Source: Lachnospiraceae bacterium (GTDB lineage Bacteria; Bacillota; Clostridia; Lachnospirales; Lachnospiraceae). From it: a DNA stretch of 64,000 nt. Numbering within the stretch: the stretch's first letter is position 1; each line of letters starts with the position of its first letter. Location: NCBI GenBank assembly GCA_017457865.1, contig JAFTGN010000058.1, positions 1 to 64,000 on the forward strand, in the 5' to 3' direction. The notes beneath the pieces were generated by a model. The model was not told where the DNA came from. It saw only the letters and a program-made list of their open reading frames with translations, and did not search any database. Both the position numbers and the translations under genes were made by a program. Below are positions 34,275-43,740 of this stretch, in pieces.

Positions 34275-34605
34275 TAACTGTTCAGTACCCTCACAGTTAC
34301 GGGCAAAAATCCATTCCAAATCGACTCTGTCGATGGGATTTTTGCCTGCATAACTCAGGATTTTGCTTCGCAAAACTTTCGCGGAATAGTGACGCCTGAA
34401 TAGTTACCAGATATCATAAAAAACATTTCTCACACATCCTGACATCCCCACTTGTCATTCCTTCCAAAAACTCTTATAATCTTCATAGTGATTTCATAAC
34501 GATTCAGGTGGCAATCTTTCACAAATGTTTTGCAAGGCAAACACACAACTACAAAGTTCATTGTAAATAGATTTTACCCGTAACTGTGGGAATACTGAAC
34601 CGTTA
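34275..34605. repeat. Long-range inverted repeat before the Bce-like locus
   Basis: TAACTGTTCAGTACCC then TCACAGTTACGGG (34275-34303) has an imperfect inverted match at 34570-34605 (CCCGTAACTGTGGGAATACTG). The left part also forms its own hairpin, GGCAAAAATCC (34302) with GGATTTTTGCC (34336). A third related block, CTGAATAGTTACC, lies near 34396. TAACTGTTCAG also occurs at 47279. No gene is seen in this gap of about 500 bases. Confidence 0.65.
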
Positions 34606-34656
34606 CAAAATCTCTTTTTTCACGTTGGCCAAGAAAAAGCAACAAGGAGCCTGATT

Positions 34657-35334
34657 ATGTACAGAATATTAGTGATAGAGGATGACCGTGGCATTGCAGA
34701 AGCCATTGTACGAAAAATTGAAATGTGGAACTTTTCTGCCCGATGTGTAGAGGACTTTCGCAATGTAATGCATGCCTTTACAGAATATGACCCTCATCTG
34801 GTGGTACTGGACATTTCCCTGCCCTTTTTCAATGGTTATCACTGGTGCAGTGAGATCCGCAAAGTATCCAAAGTCCCCATTGTCTTTGTCTCTTCTGCCT
34901 CCGACAACATGAACATCGTCATGGCCATGAATCTGGGAGCAGATGATTTCATTACCAAACCTTTTGATGCAGATGTGATGATGGCAAAACTCATGGCCAT
35001 GCTGCGGCGGACCTATGATTTTGCAGACCGGATTCCGGTGCTGGAACACCGGGGCGCATTTTTAAACATGAATGAAAACACCCTGCAATATGAGGAACAA
35101 AAAGTAGATCTGACCAAAAATGAATACCGGATCTTGCTGACCCTGATGGAACAGAAAGGAACGGTCATCAGCCGGGAAAAGTTGATGGAACGGCTGTGGG
35201 AAACCGACAGCTTTGTAGACGACAATACCCTGACCGTAAACATCAACCGCCTCCGCAAAAAACTGTCTGCTGCCGGTCTGGAAGATTTCATCGTCACCAA
35301 ATTCGGCGTAGGGTATCTCATCGAAGCCCGGTAA
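34657..35334 (+). CDS. OmpR-family response regulator (BceR-like)
   Basis: The 225-residue protein has a receiver domain with acidic pair EDD (residues 8-10), phospho-acceptor Asp in LVVLDISLP near 52 and Lys in ITKPFDADV near 101. The C-terminal winged helix follows (VDLTKNEYRILLTLMEQ, TVNINRLRKKL, TKFGVGYLIEAR). It should bind upstream of the ABC transporter at 36581 when phosphorylated by the kinase encoded next. It begins a plus-strand operon with AAGGAGCCTGATT before the ATG. Confidence 0.93.
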   Translation: MYRILVIEDDRGIAEAIVRKIEMWNFSARCVEDFRNVMHAFTEYDPHLVVLDISLPFFNGYHWCSEIRKVSKVPIVFVSSASDNMNIVMAMNLGADDFITKPFDADVMMAKLMAMLRRTYDFADRIPVLEHRGAFLNMNENTLQYEEQKVDLTKNEYRILLTLMEQKGTVISREKLMERLWETDSFVDDNTLTVNINRLRKKLSAAGLEDFIVTKFGVGYLIEAR

Positions 35335-35396
35335 ACATGACGCTGTTTTTTGCTCACAGCTGCAAGGAACGAAACAATTGTAAAAAGGAGTCTCTT

Positions 35397-36392
35397 ATGC
35401 ATTTTTGGAAACAATATGGGAAAGACAAGGCACCTGCCATTGGCCTTTTTCTCTTATTTGCCGGTATCATCACCGGCGTCTTTCTATTAGAACAGATTCC
35501 TCTGGTGGGAATTGTGTATCCGCTGATCTTATGCACTGCCGTAGGCGTGTTCTGTCTGGTGTATGATGGGTACCGGACATACATGACGTACCGGAACCTG
35601 CAAAAATTATCCAACCAGACAGTGGAATTGCTGACAGAACAGACTCTCCCCACTGCCCATACCCTGTTAGAGGCACAATATCAGGAAGTTCTTCATGCAG
35701 TTGCCGCAAGAGAAGTGGCACATCACACCCGCATGACTGCCCAGTATCAGGATATGATAGAGTATTACACCGTGTGGGCACACCAGATCAAAACGCCCAT
35801 TGCCGCCATGAGACTGCATTTACAGGAAAGCGATACCAAAGAAACCAGAGTGCTGCGGGAAGAACTGTCCCGCATTGAACAATATGTAGAAATGGTGCTG
35901 GCATTTCTCCGGCTGGACTCAGAAAACAGTGATTATGTGTTTCGAACATATCAACTGGATGACATTGTCAGACCGGCGCTGCGCAAATTTTCTCTTTCCT
36001 TTATCCATAGAAAGCTGCAACTGGTGTACGAACCCCTGCAGCAGACGGTCATCACAGACCAGAAGTGGCTGTTATTTGTCATTGAGCAGATTTTATCCAA
36101 CGCCCTGAAATACACCAGTCGGGGAAGTGTACACATCTACATGGAACCAGACTGTACCCTGTGCATCCGGGACACCGGCATCGGCATCGCCCCCTCTGAC
36201 CTGCCCCGTATCTTCGAAAAAGGGTACACCGGGTTTAATGGCAGGACCGATCGGAAGGCCAGTGGGCTGGGACTGTATCTGTGCAGACAGATCTGCCAAA
36301 ACCTGAATGCAGATATTACCGCAGAATCTGTCTTAAACGAGGGCACCACCATCCGCATCTGCTTTGGCACACAAACACAAGTCATAGAATAA
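35397..36392 (+). CDS. Intramembrane-sensing histidine kinase (BceS-like)
   Basis: The 331-residue kinase has two close membrane helices near residues 13-55 with almost no outside loop, typical of kinases that read the state of a Bce ABC transporter. The phospho-His lies in YTVWAHQIKTPIAAMRLHL near 130. The ATPase part has an N box EQILSNALKYTS, DTGIGI and GLGLYLCRQIC. ATG 35397 is 6 bases from AAGGAG. Signals probably come through the transporter genes downstream. Confidence 0.92.
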   Translation: MHFWKQYGKDKAPAIGLFLLFAGIITGVFLLEQIPLVGIVYPLILCTAVGVFCLVYDGYRTYMTYRNLQKLSNQTVELLTEQTLPTAHTLLEAQYQEVLHAVAAREVAHHTRMTAQYQDMIEYYTVWAHQIKTPIAAMRLHLQESDTKETRVLREELSRIEQYVEMVLAFLRLDSENSDYVFRTYQLDDIVRPALRKFSLSFIHRKLQLVYEPLQQTVITDQKWLLFVIEQILSNALKYTSRGSVHIYMEPDCTLCIRDTGIGIAPSDLPRIFEKGYTGFNGRTDRKASGLGLYLCRQICQNLNADITAESVLNEGTTIRICFGTQTQVIE

Positions 36393-36399
36393 TCTACCG

Positions 36400-36440
36400 C
36401 CTCTGTTTCTTACAAAACTGTAAGAAACAGAGGTCTTTTT
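36400..36440 (+). terminator. Terminator between kinase gene and ABC transporter genes
   Basis: CCTCTGTTTCTTACA and TGTAAGAAACAGAGG are perfect 15-base arms around AAAC and are followed by TCTTTTT. The TTACA/TGTAA core could also serve as a regulator site, but the T tract favours termination. The transporter genes thus likely have their own promoter. Confidence 0.85.
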
Positions 36441-36580
36441 GTAAGAAGATTCGATGGAATCAAACGAATAAAAGGGGTATGCTTATGACTGTAAAAACAA
36501 ACCACCGATGAATGCAGGGACGCCGCTGCGCGATATAAGGACCTGCCTGTGGGCAAATTGGAATAAAGGGGTAAATACAT

Positions 36581-37342
36581 ATGGAAATGGTATCTGTAAC
36601 TGGTTTGAAAAAGACCTATGTGACACGCTTTGGCGGTCATCAGGTAGAAGCGCTGAAGAATGTGAATCTTTCCGTAGAGCAAGGGGAATTTGTTGCCATT
36701 ATGGGAGAGTCCGGTTCGGGAAAAACCACTCTCCTGAATATCTTAGCGGCATTAGACACCGCCACTTCCGGTTCTGTGGTGGTAGCCGGTCAGGATCTTT
36801 CCACCATAAAAGAAAAGTACGCAGCCCAATTTCGCCGCAACCACTTAGGCTTCGTCTTTCAGGATTTCAATCTGCTTGATACCTTTACACTGGAGGACAA
36901 CATCTATCTGCCACTGGTGTTAAACGGTGTCTCTCACAAAGAGATGCGCCAGAGACTGCAACCCATCGCCACACAGCTTGGGATTACAGAACTGTTACAA
37001 AAATATCCTTATGAGGTATCCGGCGGTCAGAAACAGCGGTGTGCGGTGGCACGGGCATTGATCACAAACCCGAAGCTGATTCTGGCAGATGAGCCAACCG
37101 GCGCACTGGATTCCAAGGCATCTGACAGTCTGCTGGAATTGTTTCACCAGATCAATGAGACAGGTCAGACCATTTTGATGGTCACCCATTCTGTCCTGGC
37201 CGCCAGCCATGCCAGCCGCATGCTGTTCATCCGGGATGGAGAAGTCTTCCACCAGATTTACCGGGGAACCGATACCAACGAACAGTTTTACCAGAAGATT
37301 TCGGACACACTCACACTGTTAGCAGGAGGAAAGCAGGCATGA
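36581..37342 (+). CDS. ABC transporter ATPase (BceA-like)
   Basis: The 253-residue ATPase has Walker A GESGSGKTTLLN near residue 45, Q-loop FVFQDFNLLD, signature SGGQKQR near 150 and Walker B LILADEPTGALD near 170, plus a switch His. It is of the MacB/BceA exporter type. It overlaps the permease gene by 4 bases. Together they would move or shield lipid-II-cycle targets of peptide antibiotics such as bacitracin, and also signal to the kinase. Confidence 0.95.
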   Translation: MEMVSVTGLKKTYVTRFGGHQVEALKNVNLSVEQGEFVAIMGESGSGKTTLLNILAALDTATSGSVVVAGQDLSTIKEKYAAQFRRNHLGFVFQDFNLLDTFTLEDNIYLPLVLNGVSHKEMRQRLQPIATQLGITELLQKYPYEVSGGQKQRCAVARALITNPKLILADEPTGALDSKASDSLLELFHQINETGQTILMVTHSVLAASHASRMLFIRDGEVFHQIYRGTDTNEQFYQKISDTLTLLAGGKQA

Positions 37343-39348
37343 GACAGGGATTTTATCAAAAAATTGCCACCACAGGCATACGCAACAACCGAAAAATGTA
37401 TCTGCCCTACATGTGCATCACCGGTATGTTTGTGATGATCTACTATATTATGCACTATCTTTCTGATATGGAGTATCCAGCTGGTATGCGGGGCATTTCC
37501 ATTCTGCGCACGACCATGCCCATGGCATGTGAGATCGTGGCCATGTTTTCTCTGATCTTTCTGTTTTATATCAGCACCTTCCTGCTGCGGAAACGATCCA
37601 GAGAGTTCGGTTTATACCGGATTCTGGGCATGGACAAAGGAAATCTCTGCCGGATCATGTTTCATGAACAGCTGTTTTCCGGTTTGATTTCCATTGCAGG
37701 CGGTATTTTCTGTGGAATTTTATGCTCCAAACTGGCAGAGATGCTGCTCTACCAGATGTTTCAGCAGCCGGTCAGCTATGCATTCCACATTCCGTGGACC
37801 GCTGTCTGCTCCACTGCCGCCATCTATGCAGCCATTCAGCTGGTATTGCTCATAAAGGCCATGTGGATCGTGAGAAGAAGCAATCCTCTCATCCTGTTTT
37901 CCGGCAGCAGAACCGGGGAAAAGCCCCCAAAAGCCAACTGGCTTCTGGCCATCGCAGGGATACTCATCCTTGCCACTGCGTACTACATGGCAGTGACCAT
38001 CGAAAATCCCCTGTCTGCCTTTACCAAATTTTTCATCGCAGTGCTGCTGGTCATCATCGCCACCTATCTGCTGTTTATTGCCGGTTCCGTTGCCTTTTGT
38101 AAGCTATTACAGAAGAACAAACGCTTTTACTATCATCAGAAACACTTTGTACCGGTTTCTTCCATGGTCTACCGGATGAAGCGAAACGGTGCCGGTCTGG
38201 CATCCATCTGTATTTTGAGCACCATCGTGCTTGTGACAGTATCCTGTATCTCCTGCCTGTATTTTGGCACAGAAAAAGAGGTACGTGACATGTATCCTTA
38301 CGATATGGAACTGGATCTCATTGCCAATGACCTGAATATCCCAGAGATTCAGGAGAAACTTGAGACACAATTTTCTGCCTATGAAGACCAGATCACAGAT
38401 GAAACTTCTTTTTTCAGTGCTCAAACGGTAGGCGTCATAGATCACCACATCTTGACCATTCCGGAAGAGATGGACTGGACGCTTTCTGCGGATCATATCC
38501 GTGCCATCGTGGTCCTTTCCACAGAAGACTATACAAAGCTGACCGGTGAACAGGTGTCCTTACAGCCACAGGAATGTCTGCTGTATCCCTCCGGCACCAG
38601 CTATCCTTATGATACGCTGATCATTGCAAACGGAGCAACCTATACCGTCAAAGAAGTGCTGCAGCAATTTCATTCTGATTTCTCTGTTGACTCTGTGGTT
38701 GCTGTGATTGCCTCTTTCATCCTTGTGGTACCGGATCTGGATACGTTCTGTGCGCCTTTTGAAGGAATGGAAAGCCGTCTGGGAAATCCACTGGTTCCCG
38801 TTTACTGGGAGTATGCCTTCAACCTGACCTGTGACCATAACAAACAGATCCAGCTGTCTGCCCAGATGAAGCAGGAAATAGAGCAGCTGCTACCGGAAGA
38901 TACTACATTCTCATGGACTTCCTATGCAGAAGAACTGGAAGATTCTCAGGGTGCCAATGCCAGTCTGTTCTTCATCGGTGGTCTGGTAACCCTTGTATTC
39001 TTCTGTGCAACGGTTCTGATCATTTACTACAAGCAGATTTCCGAAGGTTACGAAGATGAACGAAACTTTGCCATCATGCAGCGCATCGGCATGAAAAAAA
39101 CAGAAATCCACCAAGCCATCCGCACCCAGATGCGTATGGTCTTCCTGCTTCCGGTTCTGTTTGCCGGCATCCATATGTTGTTTGCCTTTGGCTTTACCAG
39201 CAAAATTCTCATACTGTTTGGTGTCTTCGACACCTCCTATATGGCACTGGTCACCTTCTTCAGCTTCATTGGGTTTGCCATTCTGTATACCATCATATAC
39301 AGAATCACCACGGAGTCTTATTACCAGATCGTCAGTGCCGCACACTAA
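37339..39348 (+). CDS. ABC transporter permease (BceB-like)
   Basis: The 669-residue permease has about ten membrane helices. It has FtsX-type segments (LLRKRSREFGLYRILGMDKGNL in outline) at the N-terminus and a repeat at the C-terminus (EDERNFAIMQRIGMKKTE). A large extracellular region of roughly 210 residues lies between helices 7 and 8 (about 315-530), the BceB hallmark thought to bind the peptide. It overlaps the ATPase gene. The 669-residue length is typical of the family. Confidence 0.93.
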   Translation: MRQGFYQKIATTGIRNNRKMYLPYMCITGMFVMIYYIMHYLSDMEYPAGMRGISILRTTMPMACEIVAMFSLIFLFYISTFLLRKRSREFGLYRILGMDKGNLCRIMFHEQLFSGLISIAGGIFCGILCSKLAEMLLYQMFQQPVSYAFHIPWTAVCSTAAIYAAIQLVLLIKAMWIVRRSNPLILFSGSRTGEKPPKANWLLAIAGILILATAYYMAVTIENPLSAFTKFFIAVLLVIIATYLLFIAGSVAFCKLLQKNKRFYYHQKHFVPVSSMVYRMKRNGAGLASICILSTIVLVTVSCISCLYFGTEKEVRDMYPYDMELDLIANDLNIPEIQEKLETQFSAYEDQITDETSFFSAQTVGVIDHHILTIPEEMDWTLSADHIRAIVVLSTEDYTKLTGEQVSLQPQECLLYPSGTSYPYDTLIIANGATYTVKEVLQQFHSDFSVDSVVAVIASFILVVPDLDTFCAPFEGMESRLGNPLVPVYWEYAFNLTCDHNKQIQLSAQMKQEIEQLLPEDTTFSWTSYAEELEDSQGANASLFFIGGLVTLVFFCATVLIIYYKQISEGYEDERNFAIMQRIGMKKTEIHQAIRTQMRMVFLLPVLFAGIHMLFAFGFTSKILILFGVFDTSYMALVTFFSFIGFAILYTIIYRITTESYYQIVSAAH

Positions 39349-39353
39349 CCTAC

Positions 39354-39390
39354 AAAAGGAGCTATCCCCATCGGAAATGGCTCCTTTTTA
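39354..39390 (+). terminator. Terminator after the Bce-like permease gene
   Basis: AAAAGGAGC and GCTCCTTTTT pair around 17 bases, with T-rich sequence after. It lies 6 bases past the permease stop. Confidence 0.85.
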
Positions 39391-39433
39391 TTCTCACATT
39401 GAACGTCGGCACCCAATACCCCGTTTCTTTTCT

Positions 39434-40195
39434 TTAAGTGGTAATAAAGGTGTTGTAACCAGCCCGGCGCAGGGTCTGTTCCATCCGCACTGCATTATTC
39501 AACACTTCAAATGCTCCTACCTGCACTTTGTACAAACCATCCTCATATAACACAAATGCCGGAAATCCCTGGCGAAGCAGTTGTTGCAACTCTGCATTGG
39601 CATTGCTGCTTTGACGATACGAACCTGTCTGTACCCGGTAAAGCACGCCGTCATTTTTGGGGGGATCCTCTTCCAGCGTTTCCAGCACTCCATCTGCAAT
39701 GGCATCTGCTACAGAATTAAACTGTTCGTCAAACAACGCATTATCCTCTTGATTGTTGATAAACCCCACTTCTACCAACACTGCCGGATTCTCTGTCCGC
39801 CGCAGTACCACCAGATTGGGCCGTTCCTCTACACCCAGATCACGAAAGCCCAAATTTGTCAGCTCCCTGTTGATATTTCGTGCCATCTCTGCCCGAATGC
39901 CGTCATCTCTATATACAAGGGTCTGGATTCCCGTTCCGGCTCCAGGTATTTCTGATGAATTTCGATGGATAGAAAGGAAATAGTCTGCATCTGCATTGTT
40001 GGCAATCACAGCCTTTTCATAGGGAGAATTGTACACATCGGTGGTTCTGGTATATACCACATCTACCCCATTTCGCTCCAGAATTTCTCCAACTGCCAGT
40101 GCCATTGCCAGCACATCGTCTTTCTCCTGACGTCCTTCATATACTGCACCGGGATCACGTCCACCGTGTCCTGGATCAATCACAATTTTGGGCAT
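39434..40195 (-). CDS. N-acetylmuramoyl-L-alanine amidase with SPOR domain (CwlC-like)
   Basis: The 253-residue protein has an Amidase_3 domain. Zinc ligands are the His of DPGHGGRDPGA near residue 9, a Glu around 25 and the His of FLSIHRNS near 75. The catalytic Glu lies in LVEVGFINN near 155. Residues 180-253 are a SPOR domain that binds denuded glycan. There is no signal peptide at the start fixed by AGGAGG (40195). This combination is that of CwlC, which lyses the mother-cell wall at the end of sporulation. That role is inferred. Confidence 0.88.
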   Translation of the reverse strand: MPKIVIDPGHGGRDPGAVYEGRQEKDDVLAMALAVGEILERNGVDVVYTRTTDVYNSPYEKAVIANNADADYFLSIHRNSSEIPGAGTGIQTLVYRDDGIRAEMARNINRELTNLGFRDLGVEERPNLVVLRRTENPAVLVEVGFINNQEDNALFDEQFNSVADAIADGVLETLEEDPPKNDGVLYRVQTGSYRQSSNANAELQQLLRQGFPAFVLYEDGLYKVQVGAFEVLNNAVRMEQTLRRAGYNTFITT

Positions 40196-40283
40196 TACAC
40201 ATCCTCCTACAACAAAAGGACTCTTCCTATTCCTCTTACAGAATATGAAAAGTCCTCTCAAAATGTGCTATATGCCTGACTGG

Positions 40284-40652
40284 TTATTCTATTTCCGTCT
40301 CTTCATCGGCTACCACGAATTCTCCGGTACCATGCTCGTCTACTAACATAGTATCCAGCTCTCCGTCTCCTGTAGTGTCTACCATGATGGTATCCACTAT
40401 GCCATCCCCTGTGCTATCTGCCAGTACAGTATCCACTGCACCGTCTCCGTCTGTGTCCACCATCAATACATCCGGCTTGCCGTCACCATCCACATCTATA
40501 GATTCCATGTCCAGATCTACATCCACTTCTACGGCATTTCTCTTCACACTGTTCTCTGTGTCTTTTTTCAGCAGATATACAGCGGCACCTGCTGCTGCAC
40601 CAACTGCTGCAATACCCACTCCTATAATCGCATAAATTCCTGTCTTCTTCAT
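40284..40652 (-). CDS. Membrane-anchored acidic protein with DxDGDG repeats
   Basis: The 122-residue product has an N-terminal membrane helix (IYAIIGVGIAAVGAAAGAAVYLL, near residues 5-27). An acidic region follows with about five repeats of 12 residues, such as VDTDGDGAVDTV, ADSTGDGIVDTI and VDTTGDGELDTM. The DxDGDG loops resemble calcium-binding dockerin or thrombospondin type 3 loops. It would lie outside the cell. It follows the amidase gene upstream on the same strand. I know no named family. Confidence 0.7.
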   Translation of the reverse strand: MKKTGIYAIIGVGIAAVGAAAGAAVYLLKKDTENSVKRNAVEVDVDLDMESIDVDGDGKPDVLMVDTDGDGAVDTVLADSTGDGIVDTIMVDTTGDGELDTMLVDEHGTGEFVVADEETEIE

Positions 40653-40939
40653 ACCACTATGCCCCCCTTTTTTATGTCGCATTTGCAACATCTCTTTTTC
40701 TCATGCCCTCATTATACCTGATATTTCTTTTGGCTACAACAAAGATTTCTGATATTTTTATAAAATTATTGTAATGATTCAGTCCCTTCATCTGTTATAT
40801 GCAGAAGGCTGCTTATAGGACAAATGCCGCCTGTGGAAAAAATCTGTGCAAATACAAGAAATCATGCTATACTGAGTTTAGAAAGACGCATCCAAAGCAG
40901 GACCGTCTGCTTTGAAATTTGATGCTTTTGAGGCACGAT

Positions 40940-42604
40940 ATGTTTTTAACCATTTTTACACATGTTTATGGACAGGCAAGGCTGCTGCCCCAAATGTATT
41001 CCAATCTGCTGGTGCAGTTCTATACGGATTTTGAATGGATCATTACAGTAGACCCCAGGGATGAAGAAACCATGAAGCTCGTCACCCAGTGGATTGTTGC
41101 CGATGATCTCAATATCAGCATTTTCAAATTAACCGAGCCCGGAAAGAACGTAGGATTTAATACCGCATTGAAAAACGCAAAAGGGGAACTGTTCTTCTGC
41201 TTAGAACCAGAAGATTTTATCACAGATGAGTTTGTAGAGGCGCTGCAAAACTATTGGAAAGACACTTACCATGCCACGAATCGGCTATATAATCATCAGT
41301 CCTTACAGCCAGATTCCCCAAAAGAGGCACAACCAGAAGAAACGCCGCCTCCTGCCCCCCAGGATACCGCTGCGGCTCTGGAGCAAAAACTGGCCATTAC
41401 GCCGGAAAGAACCCATTTCCCTTTGCTGAAAAGGCTGGCTGACTTACTACACAAAAAGAAAAAAACAAAAACGGCAAAAAAAACGTTCCCTTCTCCCACA
41501 GGAAGAAATCTTTTTGACTATCTGGATGCGCTGTACAACTACCGCAAGGAACGCAGTTTTCAGAAGAAATTCAATGTTATGCCAACCGGACAGGTCACCT
41601 TCATGAAAAAGACGACCGCAACAGAGGTAGAACAGCATCTGGAGGGCACTGTACTGAGAACCAAAAAGGCACAACATTTTCTGGAGGAACAGGAACAACT
41701 GGCAGCGGAAGCAAAAGCGGCTGAGACGGCAGAACCAGAGCTTGTACCAGAACCGGAACCCACACCAGAACCAGAGCCTGCACCAGAGCCTGCACCAGAA
41801 CCGGAACCCACACCAGAACCAGAAGCCCCTCCCGTTCCGGAAAAAATTACCATGCATGAAATCAATGCCGCCTGGTCCTCCAGTACCTTTTATGGTAGTA
41901 CAAGAACACCCATAGTGGAAATGAAAGATGAACTGGCAATCTATCAACTGGTACCGAAAAAAAAGCAAAAAGAACTGCCACCAGACCCCTATGAAAATCG
42001 GGAAATCTGTGGTGCCATTGCCTATGCCCGCAGTGTAAAAGGCGTGCGCATTGGTGGAGAAATGTACACCACCCACAGCACAACCTTTTATGACAGCACC
42101 ATTGAGCTGACCTCTTCTTCCAATTTGCGAAAGCGTTTTTCCAGGCATTTCATTTCCGTTTATGAACTGCCGGTTTACCGGGCAGTGGCATATCGGACAG
42201 AAATTCTGCGTCAATACCAATTTCCTGTCATTGCAGGAGAAGAGTTTATGCTGAATGATGTATTGTATTACCAGTTGGACAAAACTTACGCACTCCTTCC
42301 TTTTCCAAGAGACCTGCTGATACGTCCTGCTATGCCCCAGACCTACGAAGGATTGCCTTTGCTACATAAGTTGATAAAAAATCCCATCGGCACCCAGATT
42401 TTTTATGGAAGCCGCATTGACCTGGCAAAAGGATTTGCATCCCGTTATGCCAACATGATACAATATACGGCTTACCGTTTTCTTCATAAGAGTAAGCAAT
42501 ACAGCTACAAAGGCCCTTACCGCCACGAATTGTGGATGAGCATTATTCCTGGTTTCTGCTATGCCCTTTACCTGCAGCATCTAAAACACAAACCAGTGAT
42601 ATAA
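40940..42604 (+). CDS. Glycosyltransferase-like protein with Pro-Glu hinge
   Basis: The N-terminal part of about 120 residues resembles a GT2 (GT-A) fold (THVYGQARLLPQMYSNLLVQFY, then VGFNTALKNAKGELFFCLEPEDF, where EPED stands in for DxD). A basic linker, a helical part and a hinge of PEPTPEPEPAP type repeats follow (near residues 265-300). A C-terminal half of about 250 residues again looks GT-like (MYTTHSTTFYDS, AYRTEILRQYQFPVIAGEEFML). ATG 40940 has GAGG at 6 bases. The substrate is unknown. Confidence 0.6.
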   Translation: MFLTIFTHVYGQARLLPQMYSNLLVQFYTDFEWIITVDPRDEETMKLVTQWIVADDLNISIFKLTEPGKNVGFNTALKNAKGELFFCLEPEDFITDEFVEALQNYWKDTYHATNRLYNHQSLQPDSPKEAQPEETPPPAPQDTAAALEQKLAITPERTHFPLLKRLADLLHKKKKTKTAKKTFPSPTGRNLFDYLDALYNYRKERSFQKKFNVMPTGQVTFMKKTTATEVEQHLEGTVLRTKKAQHFLEEQEQLAAEAKAAETAEPELVPEPEPTPEPEPAPEPAPEPEPTPEPEAPPVPEKITMHEINAAWSSSTFYGSTRTPIVEMKDELAIYQLVPKKKQKELPPDPYENREICGAIAYARSVKGVRIGGEMYTTHSTTFYDSTIELTSSSNLRKRFSRHFISVYELPVYRAVAYRTEILRQYQFPVIAGEEFMLNDVLYYQLDKTYALLPFPRDLLIRPAMPQTYEGLPLLHKLIKNPIGTQIFYGSRIDLAKGFASRYANMIQYTAYRFLHKSKQYSYKGPYRHELWMSIIPGFCYALYLQHLKHKPVI

Positions 42605-42610
42605 TACACA

Positions 42611-42660
42611 AAAAGAGTTTGACGATCATACAAGTTTCTATGATCGTCAAACCCTTTTTA
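42611..42660. terminator. Bidirectional terminator between convergent genes
   Basis: GTTTGACGATCATA and TATGATCGTCAAAC pair perfectly around 8 bases and are flanked by AAAAAGA and CCCTTTTT. It serves the glycosyltransferase-like gene and the antiporter gene. Confidence 0.9.
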
Positions 42661-42676
42661 TAATGGTATGTCCACT

Positions 42677-43606
42677 TTACATCATCAAATATACAAAATA
42701 GGCGGCATATCCCACCAGAAAAACAATGCCTCCTATACGAGTCAATTTTTTCTGTCGTACCACACAGAGCCACAACAACACACCTGCTATGACTGCCACT
42801 AGCATGTCCACCAGAAAAGAGGGTTGAAATGGAATGGGGCGAATCAACGCAGTGGTTCCCACCACAAACAAAATATTGAAAATGTTGCTGCCCACAATAT
42901 TGCCAATGGCAATATCTGCCTGTTTCTTCATGGCAGCTGTCACAGATGTCACCAGCTCTGGCAGAGATGTTCCCAGTGCCACGATGGTCAGACCGATGAA
43001 TCGGGTACTCATGCCAAGTGCCGTAGCAATGGCAGTGGCCGCATCTACTGTAATGTCACTTCCCAATAAAATCAAGACTACACCAATGACAGTCAGCAGT
43101 AACAGCTTCCATACCGGTGCCGGTTTCCCGTCTTCTTCATCCAGCACACCCTTCTTTGCCATCACAAACAAATAACCAAGGTACACCAGGAAGGCTGCCC
43201 ATAAAATACATCCTTCTGCAAAAGTAATCATATTGCCGGTGTAACCAAAGGCCATCAACAATATGCTGACAAACACCATAAAAGGAATCTCATAACGGAT
43301 GGTGGAATCTGCCACCTTCACTGCTGTGATCAAACCGGTAATACCCAGAATCACCAGAACATTCATAATGTTGCTGCCTGCCACATTGCCGATGGTAATA
43401 TCTGCACTGCCCTTTAACACCGCACTGATGCTGACTGCCGCCTCCGGTGCACTGGTTCCCATAGAAACGATGGTCAGACCAATGATCAGCTGGGGAATCC
43501 CAAACCGTCTGGCAATCCCGGCAGCTCCATCCACAAACCAGTCTGCTCCCTTGATCAGCATACAAAATCCCGCAACCAGCAGTACACACTGTAATAACAT
43601 GTCCAT
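42677..43606 (-). CDS. Calcium/sodium antiporter (CaCA, YrbG type)
   Basis: The 309-residue protein has about ten membrane helices and two copies of the alpha repeat. They read GLTIVSMGTSAPEAAVS and GLTIVALGTSLPELVTS, each followed by IGNVVGSN-type segments (AGSNIMN, VGSNIFN). This is the signature of K-independent Ca/Na exchangers. It likely exports calcium using sodium or protons. ATG 43606 is 6 bases from GAGG. Confidence 0.93.
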   Translation of the reverse strand: MDMLLQCVLLVAGFCMLIKGADWFVDGAAGIARRFGIPQLIIGLTIVSMGTSAPEAAVSISAVLKGSADITIGNVAGSNIMNVLVILGITGLITAVKVADSTIRYEIPFMVFVSILLMAFGYTGNMITFAEGCILWAAFLVYLGYLFVMAKKGVLDEEDGKPAPVWKLLLLTVIGVVLILLGSDITVDAATAIATALGMSTRFIGLTIVALGTSLPELVTSVTAAMKKQADIAIGNIVGSNIFNILFVVGTTALIRPIPFQPSFLVDMLVAVIAGVLLWLCVVRQKKLTRIGGIVFLVGYAAYFVYLMM

Positions 43607-43711
43607 CACAATCCTCAATTCTGAAGCTCTTCAAATTGCTTCTTTTCTTTCCTCCTGCTCTCCCACACATATGCCAACAAATATACAACACAACATACAA
43701 TATAAAATTTG

Positions 43712-43734
43712 AACCCCTTGAAATTCAAGGGGTT
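43712..43734 (-). terminator. Terminator after the tRNA cluster
   Basis: AACCCCTTGAA and TTCAAGGGGTT are perfect 11-base arms around one base. On the minus strand they lead into CAAATTTTATATT. It ends the tRNA transcript right after tRNA-Leu. Confidence 0.75.
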
Positions 43735-43740
43735 TTGTCA

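Noticed and set aside
36484..36510. Eight-codon frame before the ABC transporter genes
   Set aside because: It is very short, has no clear ribosome site at the right distance and no conserved feature.
41740..41840. Tandem DNA repeat as a separate element
   Set aside because: The CCAGAACC-like units encode the Pro-Glu hinge of the glycosyltransferase-like protein in frame, so the repeat is explained by the protein.
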